Source of the DNA: an uncultured Lachnospiraceae bacterium
GTDB taxonomy: Bacteria > Bacillota > Clostridia > Lachnospirales > Lachnospiraceae
Length of the DNA stretch: 64,000 nucleotides
Direction: 5' to 3'
Assembly (NCBI GenBank): GCA_910586705.1
Contig: CAJUJK010000011.1
Location: 1 to 64,000 of the forward strand
A model generated the notes under the pieces. That model was not told the origin of the DNA, searched no databases, and saw nothing but the letters and a program-made list of their open reading frames with translations. Positions 41,952-50,867 of the stretch are shown piece after piece; the stretch's first letter is position 1, and the number at the start of each line of letters is the position of its first letter. A program made the position numbers and the translations under genes.

Positions 41952-43847
41952 ATGAGAAGCTTCAGAAGCAGTTTAATCAGACTTGTACGGACACCTGTTA
42001 AGACGGCGCTTTTCTTCCTGCTGCTCTCCTTTACAGTGGCGTTGGTCTGTGCGGGAGGAAGTCTCTGGAAGCTCTGCGGTGACAATCTGCGGCGGTTCGA
42101 GGAGATCTTTGTGACCATAGGCACGGTGGAGCAGACGCCGGAACGGACACAGCAGGAAGCCGTATGGTTTGCGGATCTTGCAGACTATCGGTATTATAAC
42201 CGGGCGGTTTACGGGGAGACCATTTTCCCCGATGTGCTGGACTTCGAGGGTGCGGGGTATCTGAGCGGGCCGGAGCAGCGTGCCTACTACGAGGCGCTGC
42301 CGCAGGACTATGCGTTTAAAGAGTGGGAGGGCGGTTTATGGCAGTTTATGGTGGTGGAGGCATCCCCGCTTGAAGACTGCGTGCCCGCGGGTCCCGTGAA
42401 GATGGAGCTAAAGAATGTGCTGTACAGCACGTATCCGCCCAATGTTTTCTACTTTTATCTGTGCGACCATAACAATGACAGCCCGGAACCGCTGTATGCG
42501 GATAAGACTTATGTGATGGCGCTGGCGGACGGGATCGCCCACGACTGGAAAGAAAACGGCGCCGAAGCCAAATTTGAATACGAGCCGTTGGAAGGACCTT
42601 ACTCCACACAGGCTGACGCGGATGGAAACAGGCTGCCCACCGATATGACGGGGGATTGGATCGCGGAGGTGACGCCGGGATTTTACGAGACGAAGGAAGG
42701 GCAGGACTGGTTACGGCTCTGTGAGGAATGTGTGCTGCGCGGCTCGAAGCATCTGTCCTTTCCCGTGACGGCGACGGAGGATCTGAATCTGGTCATGGCG
42801 TTTTATAACAAACAGGCGTATCTTGCGGAGGGGGAACTCTTTTCGGAGGAGGACTATCAGCAGGGAAACAAGGTGTGTCTCATTTCTGCCGCCTTTGCCA
42901 GAGTGAACGGACTGCGGGTGGGTGATCCCCTGCATCTGGCGCTGCGCTATGCCAACTACGCGACTTGCGCGAATCTGGGCGGTATGGGTGACTGGGGCGG
43001 GAGGCTGAAAGCAGACGGCGGGGTGTATGAGGTTTTTGAGGAGAGCGATTATACGATCAAGGGCATCTATGATGTGGGGGTCGGCACGTTTGAAGGCGGC
43101 TGGGGCTATCTGCTGGAGAGAAACGAGGTATTTATCCCTACGGCTTCCATCAAAAACAGCAACGAGGATAACATTGCGTACTACGGACCCATGAAGGGCT
43201 ACACCACTTCCTTCCGGATTCCCAACGGCAGCGAGAGCATCGAGAATTATAAGAGATTGTGGGAGGCACAGGGGATAGACCATCTGGAAATCACTTTTTA
43301 TGACGGCGGTTACAGCAAGCTGGAGGGAGGATTGAAAAACATGCAGACCATGTCAGCCGCTCTCCTGACGACGGGCATTGTCAGTGCGGTTTGTATCGTT
43401 ATCTTTTTCTGCCATCTCTTTATCACGAAACAGAAAAAGCAGACTGCCATCGAGCGGTGTCTCGGCATGACCAGAGAAGCGTGCGCCCGATCCCTTCTTG
43501 TCGGCGTACTGGTGATCGCCCTTGCGGGAAGTATGGCTGGCGGCTTCGCTGGGCAGTTTTTCGCGGGATGTGCGGCGGCGCAGATGGCGTCCGCGGAAAC
43601 CTTCGACACCCGGTTCAGCAACGGTGAAGTGCAGTTTAGCATGGAAAAGAGTGAGGAGGAACTGACGGATGAGAATGCGGATGGGAGCGGAGCCGCAAAG
43701 TCCGCCTATCTGACAGAGACGGACTGGCGGGTATCGGTGGTCTGTGGGGGGCCGGTTTTCCTGTTCACGGTGGGAATGGCTTTGGCGGGAATATACAGGA
43801 ACCTGCGGGAGGAACCGCTTGCGCTTCTGTCGGAATGTGAGAAGTGA
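41952..43847 (+). CDS. ABC transporter permease (FtsX/MacB type), second subunit
   Basis: 631 residues from ATG 41952, after GGAGGAG. One N-terminal helix (TALFFLLLSFTVALVCAGGSLW) is followed by a very large extracellular domain (about 430 residues, Trp/Tyr-rich, with no recognised fold). Three closing helices are ALLTTGIVSAVCIVIFFCHLFI, LLVGVLVIALAGSMAGGFAGQFFAG and VVCGGPVFLFTVGMALAGIY. QKKQTAIERCLGMTREACARSLLVG is the coupling region of the FtsX domain. It is probably the half that contacts the substrate. It forms a heterodimer with the preceding permease. Confidence 0.85.
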   Translation: MRSFRSSLIRLVRTPVKTALFFLLLSFTVALVCAGGSLWKLCGDNLRRFEEIFVTIGTVEQTPERTQQEAVWFADLADYRYYNRAVYGETIFPDVLDFEGAGYLSGPEQRAYYEALPQDYAFKEWEGGLWQFMVVEASPLEDCVPAGPVKMELKNVLYSTYPPNVFYFYLCDHNNDSPEPLYADKTYVMALADGIAHDWKENGAEAKFEYEPLEGPYSTQADADGNRLPTDMTGDWIAEVTPGFYETKEGQDWLRLCEECVLRGSKHLSFPVTATEDLNLVMAFYNKQAYLAEGELFSEEDYQQGNKVCLISAAFARVNGLRVGDPLHLALRYANYATCANLGGMGDWGGRLKADGGVYEVFEESDYTIKGIYDVGVGTFEGGWGYLLERNEVFIPTASIKNSNEDNIAYYGPMKGYTTSFRIPNGSESIENYKRLWEAQGIDHLEITFYDGGYSKLEGGLKNMQTMSAALLTTGIVSAVCIVIFFCHLFITKQKKQTAIERCLGMTREACARSLLVGVLVIALAGSMAGGFAGQFFAGCAAAQMASAETFDTRFSNGEVQFSMEKSEEELTDENADGSGAAKSAYLTETDWRVSVVCGGPVFLFTVGMALAGIYRNLREEPLALLSECEK

Positions 43848-43852
43848 TGCAG

Positions 43853-43874
43853 GAATGCCTGAAAGGAGGCATTC
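43853..43874 (+). other. Hairpin between permease and ATPase genes
   Basis: GAATGCCT (43853-43860) and AGGCATTC (43867-43874) are perfectly complementary with a 6-base loop. No T-tract follows, so it may tune transcript stability between permease and ATPase. It resembles the hairpin at 11655-11682. Confidence 0.55.
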
Positions 43875-43983
43875 TTCAAGGATTGTGGGAGAAAATTATG
43901 GGGATGGGATACCAGCAGGAGTGATGGGATTTGGACGGTTGTGGCAATAAAAGGATCGCACAGGCGGCAGAATGGAGGAAAAC

Positions 43984-44664
43984 ATGGAGAAAATCATTGA
44001 GGCGGTAAATGTGAGTTACATCTACCAGACAAAGTATCAGAAGACCAAGGCGCTCTCGGAAGTGAGCTGCTCCTTCGAGAGGGGAAAGGTATGCGCCATC
44101 ACGGGTAAATCCGGCAGCGGCAAGAGCACTTTTCTTTCGCTGCTCGCGGGGCTGGACGTGCCCACGGAAGGGACGCTTGCCGTGGAGGGGGAGGACATGA
44201 GGAAGATGAACCGGGACGCTTACCGTCTGAACCGCGCCTCCGTGATCTATCAGGCGTTTCATCTGTTTCCCCTGCTGACGGTGATGGAGAACGTCATGTT
44301 CCCCATGGAACTGCAGCATGTCGCGGCAAAGGAGGCGAAGGCGAGGGCGCAGGAGTATCTGGCGAAGGTCGGGCTGCCGGAGACGCTCTACAAAAAGATG
44401 CCGGGCATGATCAGCGGCGGGGAGCAGCAGCGGGTTGCCATCGCCAGAGCTATCGCCGCGGGCGGGGAGATCCTTCTCGCCGACGAGCCCACGGGGAATC
44501 TGGACAGTCAGAACGAGAAGGTGATCGTGGACCTTCTGTGTAAGCTGGCGCACGAGGACAACTACGCCGTGATCGTGGTGACCCACAACGAGGCGGTGGC
44601 GGCAGCGGCGGATGTGGTCTACGGCATGTCGGACGGGGTGCTGTCGGTGGTGCGGGGCGCGTAA
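43984..44664 (+). CDS. ABC transporter ATP-binding protein (LolD/MacB type)
   Basis: 226 residues from ATG 43984 behind GGAGG. Walker A GKSGSGKST, the Q-loop YQAFHLFPLLTVMENVMFP, signature ISGGEQQRVAIARAIA, Walker B ILLADEPTGNLD and the H-loop VVTHNEAVA are all intact. This subfamily serves FtsX-type permeases, so it powers the two permeases just upstream. With the sigma factor and anti-sigma-like gene it makes a plausible five-gene stress module. Confidence 0.92.
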   Translation: MEKIIEAVNVSYIYQTKYQKTKALSEVSCSFERGKVCAITGKSGSGKSTFLSLLAGLDVPTEGTLAVEGEDMRKMNRDAYRLNRASVIYQAFHLFPLLTVMENVMFPMELQHVAAKEAKARAQEYLAKVGLPETLYKKMPGMISGGEQQRVAIARAIAAGGEILLADEPTGNLDSQNEKVIVDLLCKLAHEDNYAVIVVTHNEAVAAAADVVYGMSDGVLSVVRGA

Positions 44665-44793
44665 ACGCATGACGGTGCGCTGTAAGTCATCCTTTATCAA
44701 ATAGAAAATCTCTTTTAAAATCAGGCAGAATTTGCTATACTCATATTGTAACGATAAAAGCCATAGCCGCAATATAGAAAGCAGGTGAAATAT

Positions 44794-44985
44794 ATGCCAA
44801 ACGGTCTTGAAATTACAAAAGCAGCGATTGATGATTTTAAAAAAATCCAGGATTACATGATCATTGCAAAAGAAGAAAATGCTGTAAGAACGTACGACAA
44901 ATTAAAAGATGAATATCTTTCCTTAAAAGCAATCTTACAAGTGGCGGGTGTCAATCTAACAGATATTGATAAAATCAAAGAGTGA
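44794..44985 (+). CDS. Small AT-rich hypothetical protein
   Basis: 63 residues from ATG 44794 (seven bases after AGCAGGTG): LEITKAAIDDFKKIQDYMII, then AVRTYDKLKDEYLSLKAILQ and a short tail with VAGVNLTDIDKIKE. It is all-helical and charged, without membrane segments. The gene is more AT-rich than its neighbours and stands alone between the ABC operon and a terminator, which suggests separate acquisition. I do not recognise a family; a small regulator or antitoxin is possible, but no partner gene is present. Confidence 0.55.
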   Translation: MPNGLEITKAAIDDFKKIQDYMIIAKEENAVRTYDKLKDEYLSLKAILQVAGVNLTDIDKIKE

Positions 44986-45044
44986 TCGGAGATTCATAAA
45001 GAACACTGGAAAAAATAATCGGCCTGTGCTAAAATAAACACGTT

Positions 45045-45083
45045 GGGACAAAGAAGTCTGAAAAGATTTCTTTGTCCCTTTTT
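45045..45083 (+). terminator. Terminator after the small hypothetical gene
   Basis: GGGACAAAGAA (45045-45055) pairs perfectly with TTCTTTGTCCC (45068-45078), followed by TTTTT, which abuts repeat copy B. Confidence 0.9.
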
Positions 45084-45213
45084 GCGCGTATAAGCAGAGT
45101 CAGAAGGCGGCAGAGTCAGGACGCATGCAGGTATGCATGCAGGACTGAAGATGACGCCTTATGACGAGCAACGCGAACGAGAAGAGCGCAGCGATTCGAG
45201 TCTGCTTATACGC
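45084..45213 (+). repeat. Dispersed palindromic element, copy B (long form)
   Basis: Perfect 13-base terminal inverted repeats GCGTATAAGCAGA (45086-45098) and TCTGCTTATACGC (45201-45213) flank an insert that is longer than in copies A and C. A 22-base string at 45099-45120 is repeated at 45231-45252 with one mismatch, just outside the right end and before the purF ribosome-binding site. The interior also holds a GCATGC pair near 45122-45141. Confidence 0.75.
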
Positions 45214-45268
45214 AGTACAGTACAAGAGGAGTCAGAAGGCGGCAGAGACAGGAAACGGAGGAACGAAG

Positions 45269-46648
45269 ATGGCGGAAATAAAAGAGGCATGCGGCGTTGT
45301 GGGTATGTACGGGCCGGAGGGGGAGAATGTGGCGCCCTCCCTCTACTACGGGCTGACAGCCCTGCAGCACAGAGGGCAGGAAGCGTGCGGCATGGCGGTT
45401 TCCCGAACCGACAGGGAGCGGGGCAACGTGTGTTTTCACAAGGATCTGGGGCTGGTGAGCGAGGTGCTCACGAAGGAAGTTTTGGAGAAGATGGACGGCA
45501 ATATCGGTCTGGGACATGTGCGGTATTCCACCACGGGGGCGTCTGTGGCGGAAAATGCCCAGCCGCTTGTGCTCTCCTACATAAAGGGGACACTGGCTCT
45601 CGCCCACAACGGCAATCTGATCAACACGCCCCAGTTAAAGTGGGAGCTGATCCAGAACGGGGCGATTTTCCACACCACCACGGATTCGGAGGTGATCGCT
45701 TTCCACATCGCCAGGGAGCGGGTGCATTCTGCCACGGTGGAGGAGGCGGTCTATAAAACGGCTCTGAAAATAAAGGGCGGCTATGCGCTGGTCATTATGA
45801 GTCCGCGGAAGCTGATCGGCGTGCGGGACCCTTACGGCTTAAAACCCCTGTGCCTTGGAAAACGGGAGGAGACTTACGTGCTTGCCTCGGAGTCCTGCGC
45901 GCTGGAGGCTGTGGGGGCTTCTTTTGTGCGGGATATTCAGCCGGGCGAGGTGGTCACAATTTCCGGCGGGGAGGTCAGATCACAGATGCTGCCGAAGGAA
46001 GGAAAGTGCGCCCACTGTATTTTTGAATATATCTATTTTGCAAGACTGGACAGTACGATGGACGGGGTGCGGGTGTACGACGCCAGAATCTGTGCGGGGC
46101 AGATGCTTGCAAAATCCTATCCCGTGGAGGCGGATCTGGTGACCGGCGTGCCGGAGTCGGGGCTTCCGGCAGCGCAGGGCTACGCGCAGGAGAGCGGCAT
46201 ACCTTTCGGGCTGGCGTTTTATAAGAACAGTTACATAGGCAGGACTTTCATCAAGCCGACACAGACGGAGCGGGAGTCCGCCGTCCGCATGAAGCTGAGC
46301 GTGCTGGAATCGGCGGTAAAAGAGAAACGGATCGTGCTGGTGGATGATTCCATTGTGAGGGGAACCACCATCGCCAACCTGATCCGTCTTCTTAAGGAGG
46401 CAGGAGCCAGAGAAGTGCATGTGAGAATCAGCTCGCCGCCTTTTCTCTATCCTTGTTATTTTGGCACCGATGTGCCCACGGGTTCCCAGCTCATCGCGGC
46501 AAACCACAGCGAGGAGGCGATCCGGGAGATGATCGGTGCGGACTCCCTCGGCTATCTGCGCAGGGAGGATCTTTCTGAGATGGCGGAAGGCATTCCCCTG
46601 TGCAAGGCGTGCTTTGACGGGGTGTATCCGATGGCGTGCGGCAGTTGA
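45269..46648 (+). CDS. purF: Amidophosphoribosyltransferase
   Basis: 459 residues from ATG 45269, with GGAGGAACGAAG before it. PurF makes phosphoribosylamine from PRPP and glutamine, the first step of purine synthesis. A seven-residue propeptide precedes the nucleophile Cys8 (ACGVVGMYGPE). The N-terminal glutaminase shows GLTALQHRGQEACGMA, GHVRYSTTG and LAHNGNL. The C-terminal phosphoribosyltransferase has the PRPP loop LVDDSIVRGTTI. Cys in CAHCIFEYIYFAR and near the end (CKACFDGVYPMACG) fit the iron-sulphur ligands of the Bacillus-type enzyme. No other purine gene is adjacent, which is unusual for Clostridia, where purF is commonly in a pur operon. The gene is preceded by repeat copy B. Confidence 0.95.
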   Translation: MAEIKEACGVVGMYGPEGENVAPSLYYGLTALQHRGQEACGMAVSRTDRERGNVCFHKDLGLVSEVLTKEVLEKMDGNIGLGHVRYSTTGASVAENAQPLVLSYIKGTLALAHNGNLINTPQLKWELIQNGAIFHTTTDSEVIAFHIARERVHSATVEEAVYKTALKIKGGYALVIMSPRKLIGVRDPYGLKPLCLGKREETYVLASESCALEAVGASFVRDIQPGEVVTISGGEVRSQMLPKEGKCAHCIFEYIYFARLDSTMDGVRVYDARICAGQMLAKSYPVEADLVTGVPESGLPAAQGYAQESGIPFGLAFYKNSYIGRTFIKPTQTERESAVRMKLSVLESAVKEKRIVLVDDSIVRGTTIANLIRLLKEAGAREVHVRISSPPFLYPCYFGTDVPTGSQLIAANHSEEAIREMIGADSLGYLRREDLSEMAEGIPLCKACFDGVYPMACGS

Positions 46649-46661
46649 GATTTGTGTTTAA

Positions 46662-47777
46662 CTATTGATTCAGGCGATCAATAATCGCTGCCATTTCATC
46701 CCATTTCCGTTCCATATCGGCGACAAGTTCAAACTGTGTTCTGGCGCGGTCAAGGTTATGGTTTTCCCGGTGAATCTTAAAGTAGACGTCGCCTTCCAGA
46801 TAATCCGCGAGAAAACGGATGCCGCACTCGTAGGTCATAAGTTTTGCGCCCATGGGCAGGAGCTTGATTTCCAGAGGGGTGAGACTGCCCGCGCATCCCT
46901 TCAGAAACCCTTCCGTGAAAGTCTCGAACAGGGAAAGATCCAGTCCTATTTTTGACAGATCCGTCTCGTCCTCCGCGCCTGTATTTGCGCCGGTGCGGAT
47001 GGAATCTCCGAAGTCGTACAGCGACAGACCGGGCATCACCGTGTCAAGGTCAATGACGCACAGCGCTTTTCTCGTGTCGCTGTCAAAGAGAATGTTGTTC
47101 AGTTTTGTGTCGTTGTGGGTCACACGCAGGGGCAGCTCCCCTTTTTCCAGAAGATCTGTGAGCGCGTGGGTGTCTGCCTCCCTTGCGAGGGCAAAGTCGA
47201 TTTCGGGCTGTGCCGAAGCGGCGCGTCCCAGCGGATCGTCAGCCACCGCTTTTTTGAAGTCCTGAAAGCGGGAGGGAGTGTAGTGGAAACGGGGGATCGT
47301 CTCGTGTAGTGTCTCAGAGGGATAGTCGGCAAGCTGTCTCTGGAAATTTCCGAAAGCAACCGCACAGTCGTAGAAATCCCGGGCATTTTCCACTTTTTCC
47401 AGACAGAAAGTATGGCCGATAAAAGGAAAGACACGCCAGAAGTTATGTAAACTATCCTCAAAATAGTTTTCTCCGCTTTTCGTCTTTACTACGCTTAAGG
47501 TTTCTCTGTCGGGATCGCCGTTTCTTTCCTTGATTTTCTCCCGCAGATAGGACGTGACGCCAGCCACGTTTTCCATGAGTGCCTGCGGGTTCTGGAAAAT
47601 GGAGTGATTCATCCGCTGCAGGATATATTTCTTCTCTGTTCCGGCGTCACCGTAAGTCACCAGATACGTGTCGTTGATGTGACCGTTTCCGTAGGAGTGT
47701 ACATCGCGCGGACTGCCCTCCAGTTGAAAAGCGGCAATCGCGTTGTTTATGGTTTCGGGGGTGAGGGTCTGTGACAT
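46662..47777 (-). CDS. nahK: N-acetylhexosamine 1-kinase-like protein
   Basis: 371 residues with the aminoglycoside-phosphotransferase fold: a catalytic loop RVTHNDTKLNNILFD (H-x-D-x-x-x-x-N) and a metal site VIDLDTVMPG. YGNGHINDTYLV is the nucleotide-binding start typical of NahK. It lies 63 bases after the GH112 phosphorylase gene on the same strand, as in bifidobacterial and Clostridial lacto-N-biose/galacto-N-biose pathways. There NahK phosphorylates the GlcNAc or GalNAc released by the phosphorylase. ATG 47777 follows GGAAGGAGG. No sugar-nucleotide genes (galT, galE) are adjacent. Confidence 0.9.
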   Translation of the reverse strand: MSQTLTPETINNAIAAFQLEGSPRDVHSYGNGHINDTYLVTYGDAGTEKKYILQRMNHSIFQNPQALMENVAGVTSYLREKIKERNGDPDRETLSVVKTKSGENYFEDSLHNFWRVFPFIGHTFCLEKVENARDFYDCAVAFGNFQRQLADYPSETLHETIPRFHYTPSRFQDFKKAVADDPLGRAASAQPEIDFALAREADTHALTDLLEKGELPLRVTHNDTKLNNILFDSDTRKALCVIDLDTVMPGLSLYDFGDSIRTGANTGAEDETDLSKIGLDLSLFETFTEGFLKGCAGSLTPLEIKLLPMGAKLMTYECGIRFLADYLEGDVYFKIHRENHNLDRARTQFELVADMERKWDEMAAIIDRLNQ

Positions 47778-47840
47778 ATGTTTTCCTCCTTCCGTTTTTT
47801 TGTTGCGCTTCCAGAATCTGTTTCTTTTCCGCGCTCTATT

Positions 47841-50012
47841 CTATCGTTCTGTATAGCGGATCCATTTCAGTTCCATGGGAGCAAGTTCCAGATGGTTTTT
47901 CAAAACGCCTTCTATATAAAGGTCGGTCTCTTTCGGCTGCTGCGTATTGTTGATCACGGCGAGCATCCCTGTCTTTTCAAAGACGGCGATTTCCGTCTCC
48001 ACGTCCGTGACATAGTATTTCTTCATCTCATTTTCGCGGTGCGCCGCATAGTAGATGGCGCGCAGCAGGATGCGGCAGTTCTGCGGGGAGTAGGGCAGCC
48101 CTGTGAAATAGACGCTGCGTCCTTTGCCGTACTCATTGACCACAAGGCGGCTGTATTTACCGTCCATGTCAAGGATCTGGTAGTGCTCGCCCTGCGCGTA
48201 GATTCGGCTCTTGCCCTCGCCGAAATCAATGTCGCCTGTCACGTCCTCCAGAATAAAGTGATCTCTGTCCAGTTCATTGTATTTGTCTGTGCTCATGGAG
48301 AAGCCCAGCTCCCTGTCCACGCCGAGAACGTCGCTCAGCTGGAAGAAGCGCCCCTGATACTGGCAGGCGGTGGGCTCGCCGACGCCGATAAAGCCGCCGC
48401 CCTCATCCACAAAACGGCGCAGGGCGCAGACCAGTTCGGGATCTTTCCAGACTTCGCCGCCGCTGAAGGCGGTGTAGGCGTCCCCGGCGTTGATGATAAC
48501 CCGGATCGCCGGATCAATCCCCTGTTTCACCTCCTCAAAGGTAATAAATTCCACGTCGATGGGCATACCGCTCAAAGCCTCGATCACGCCCACATAAGAA
48601 TAGATTTCGCGGTACCAGAGGGCGTGGTGTACCTGATTTGCCATCCATCGGCGCAGATTTCCCCAGCTGTTTAAGACAGCCACCTTAAAGGGTGCGGTGT
48701 AAGCTTTGGCACCCTGCATATTGGCGTGGATCTGGCGGAACTCTGTGACAACTTGACTTATACGGTCAACAAAGCCCGGCCACTGGCTTGCCAGCTTCAG
48801 ATAGCCGCCGTAGCCGATGCGGTCTACGGGAGAGCGCAGGATGGCGCGACGCGCCTTGAGCCAGTTGTCCTTCGATTCGCCGATGGGGTCGCCGCCCTCG
48901 GTAAACACGTCGGGGAAGAAGTAGGGCAGAAGCCTTCCCTCCGTGTATGTTACGCCCTCGATATCGGAGATCATGCGCAGGGTGACGCCGTCGCCCACGG
49001 AGCCTACCACCGCGTCCAGCCCGATATTTTTAAAGTATTTTCCGAAAGGCTCGGTGCCAATCCAGTGGTCGCCGAGGAACATCATTGCCTCCTTGCCGTA
49101 GCTGTGGACGATATCCACCAGTTCCTTGGCAAGTTTGCTCACCTCAATCTGCTGGAACTCCACGAAGTCCAGAAATTCTTTGGAGGGTATGCGGAAGATG
49201 GAGTTGTGATACCCTTCGTCCACGATGTATTCCGGGCGGAAAGGGTAACCTGCCCACTTTTCAAACTGCTCCAGAATATAGGGGCTGACGCTGGCGCTGT
49301 AGCCGAACCACTCCACGAATTTTTCCCGCTTCTGGTCGTCGAAGGTCAGGGTAAACTGGTGGAAAAAGGTGGTGAAACGCACCACGTCCACGCTGGGATT
49401 TTCCTCACACCAGCGGCGCAGCTTCTCCTTCACATAAGCCTGCGTCTTGGGCTGGCGCACGTCGTAGGTGAGCTGATGGGGGGCGTCCTTCCAGTCGTTG
49501 GTGATAAAGTTGTACATGTGCACGGGGTCCCAGATCAGGAAAGCAAGAAAGCTTACCGTATACTGATGGTAGGGAACGGTGTCGATCATCACCTCGCCCG
49601 TACTCTCGTCATACTGCCAGTGGTCTGTGGGAACGATCTCCCCCGTGGTACGGTCTATGACCTCCCACCAGCGCTTCGGATCGTCGATGGTGTTGACTTT
49701 AAGCTGCTGTGTGTGGAAACCCTTCATCAGGCGGATGCGCAGGGTTTTGTCCCTTGCGGTCACCCGGTCGCTGATCAGGTATTCCTGCTGGATTTCCTCG
49801 GGGTGCGCCTCGGCCCACGCATTGTCCTTTCTGGTGGTGTAGTAGGTGGCGTAGATTTTGGCGTCCTGAGACAACAGCGCTTCGGGCATATCCGTCCCGT
49901 CGCAGTCCCGCAGGGCATCCGCGCCCAGAAGATTTTTGAGCCGTATGGTTTCTTCCACCATATCCACGTCTGTGGGCAGCGTCAGCCGCCCGGTGAGGTT
50001 GTTTTCCTGCAT
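47841..50012 (-). CDS. lnpA: 1,3-beta-galactosyl-N-acetylhexosamine phosphorylase (GH112)
   Basis: 723 residues, the usual length. GH112 enzymes split lacto-N-biose or galacto-N-biose with phosphate into galactose 1-phosphate and GlcNAc or GalNAc. Characteristic stretches include GRLTLPTDVDMVEETIRLK, DVVRFTTFFHQFTLTF, AMMFLGDHWIGTEPFG, VVGSVGDGVTLRMISD and SWGNLRRWMANQVHHAL. The enzyme is cytoplasmic, so a disaccharide must be imported; no ABC transporter for it lies in the window. ATG 50012 follows AAAAGGAGG. It is downstream of a TetR gene and followed by nahK. It points to growth on mucin or milk glycans. Confidence 0.95.
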   Translation of the reverse strand: MQENNLTGRLTLPTDVDMVEETIRLKNLLGADALRDCDGTDMPEALLSQDAKIYATYYTTRKDNAWAEAHPEEIQQEYLISDRVTARDKTLRIRLMKGFHTQQLKVNTIDDPKRWWEVIDRTTGEIVPTDHWQYDESTGEVMIDTVPYHQYTVSFLAFLIWDPVHMYNFITNDWKDAPHQLTYDVRQPKTQAYVKEKLRRWCEENPSVDVVRFTTFFHQFTLTFDDQKREKFVEWFGYSASVSPYILEQFEKWAGYPFRPEYIVDEGYHNSIFRIPSKEFLDFVEFQQIEVSKLAKELVDIVHSYGKEAMMFLGDHWIGTEPFGKYFKNIGLDAVVGSVGDGVTLRMISDIEGVTYTEGRLLPYFFPDVFTEGGDPIGESKDNWLKARRAILRSPVDRIGYGGYLKLASQWPGFVDRISQVVTEFRQIHANMQGAKAYTAPFKVAVLNSWGNLRRWMANQVHHALWYREIYSYVGVIEALSGMPIDVEFITFEEVKQGIDPAIRVIINAGDAYTAFSGGEVWKDPELVCALRRFVDEGGGFIGVGEPTACQYQGRFFQLSDVLGVDRELGFSMSTDKYNELDRDHFILEDVTGDIDFGEGKSRIYAQGEHYQILDMDGKYSRLVVNEYGKGRSVYFTGLPYSPQNCRILLRAIYYAAHRENEMKKYYVTDVETEIAVFEKTGMLAVINNTQQPKETDLYIEGVLKNHLELAPMELKWIRYTER

Positions 50013-50036
50013 ATCCAGTCCTCCTTTTTTATTTGG

Positions 50037-50076
50037 CTCCGCAAAGCGGATCCCGCAATCGAACAGAGTTCGATTT
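50037..50076 (-). other. Two short hairpins between TetR and lnpA genes
   Basis: On the minus strand ATCGAAC/GTTCGAT (about 50061-50077) and CCGC/GCGG (about 50040-50053) form two small hairpins in the 64-base gap. They may reduce read-through from the TetR gene into lnpA. Confidence 0.4.
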
Positions 50077-50697
50077 TTAGTCTGCTAAATTCAGATAACT
50101 TAAGGTTCCTTCGGGAAGCCCCGTTCCCTGTTCCAGCAGGGAGATCAGTCCCCGTATGGTGTATTCGCAGTCCTCCGGCGTGGTGGAGAGAAAGGTGTTG
50201 TTCAGCTTTACGCCGAGGACAATCAGTACGATTTCCGCAAGCGCCTCCGGATAGTCGAAATGGATTTCTCCGGCGGTGATGCCCTGTCTGATAATTTTCG
50301 CCAGATTCGGTTTTAATTCCGAGATCAGGTAATTTAAGTATTTCTGATGCAGATAAGCGGATTCCTGTATCGTGATGGCCCTGTTTTTTTCGTTGCCCTG
50401 TTTCAGGAAAGCGGCGGCGGAACTGCGGCATGCCTGAAACAGCATCGCCATTCTCGTAAAGGGCGGGATATCCGTCTGGTCGGCAAGGTTTTTTGCGGTC
50501 TGTAAAGGCGCTTCGTAATTTCTTCTGATCAGCGCGTCTAAAATCGCCTCTTTTGACGGAAAATAGTAATAGATGCTGCCTTTGCCGATACCTGCCTTGG
50601 CGGCAATGTCGCTGACAGAAATATTCTGTATACTCTCATCGATCATAAGCTGCTGGAGCGCGTCCAGAATCCTGTCATATTTTTGTGTGTCTGCCAT
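50077..50697 (-). CDS. TetR/AcrR-family regulator
   Basis: 206 residues from ATG 50697. The helix-turn-helix ESIQNISVSDIAAKAGIGKGSIYYYFPSKEAILDALIRRNY is clear, and EALAEIVLIVLGVKLNNTFL closes the ligand domain. It sits between two gene sets: lnpA-nahK downstream on its strand, and a divergent five-gene acyl/condensation operon. The two perfect GACC-GTG-GGTC palindromes lie in the divergent promoter region, so the operon at 50982-55685 is the most likely target. lnpA and nahK may be carried along by co-transcription or have their own control. AAAGGC is a weak ribosome-binding site. Confidence 0.9.
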   Translation of the reverse strand: MADTQKYDRILDALQQLMIDESIQNISVSDIAAKAGIGKGSIYYYFPSKEAILDALIRRNYEAPLQTAKNLADQTDIPPFTRMAMLFQACRSSAAAFLKQGNEKNRAITIQESAYLHQKYLNYLISELKPNLAKIIRQGITAGEIHFDYPEALAEIVLIVLGVKLNNTFLSTTPEDCEYTIRGLISLLEQGTGLPEGTLSYLNLAD

Positions 50698-50867
50698 GAT
50701 GCGTGCCTTTCTGGTTGAATATGATGTCATTCATTTTAGCACAGTTTAACGGTGCGGACAATTGCCGGGAGGAGATTGGGAAATATTATTTTAATTTGTA
50801 TCATTATGGTGTCAGCCATGTGCCGGGTGGGAAAAAAGTATTTAAATAAATACATTTCACAAACTGG

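Noticed and set aside
45161..45268. Upstream extension of purF
   Set aside because: It would run through repeat copy B and destroy the short propeptide before the catalytic Cys. GGAGG stands before ATG 45269.
45133..45756. 207-codon Gly/Arg-rich frame over purF
   Set aside because: It is an out-of-frame shadow of purF and the repeat.
47778..50279. Long plus-strand open frames opposite lnpA and nahK
   Set aside because: They mirror the codon pattern of the minus-strand enzymes, whose motifs are unmistakable, and show no family features of their own.
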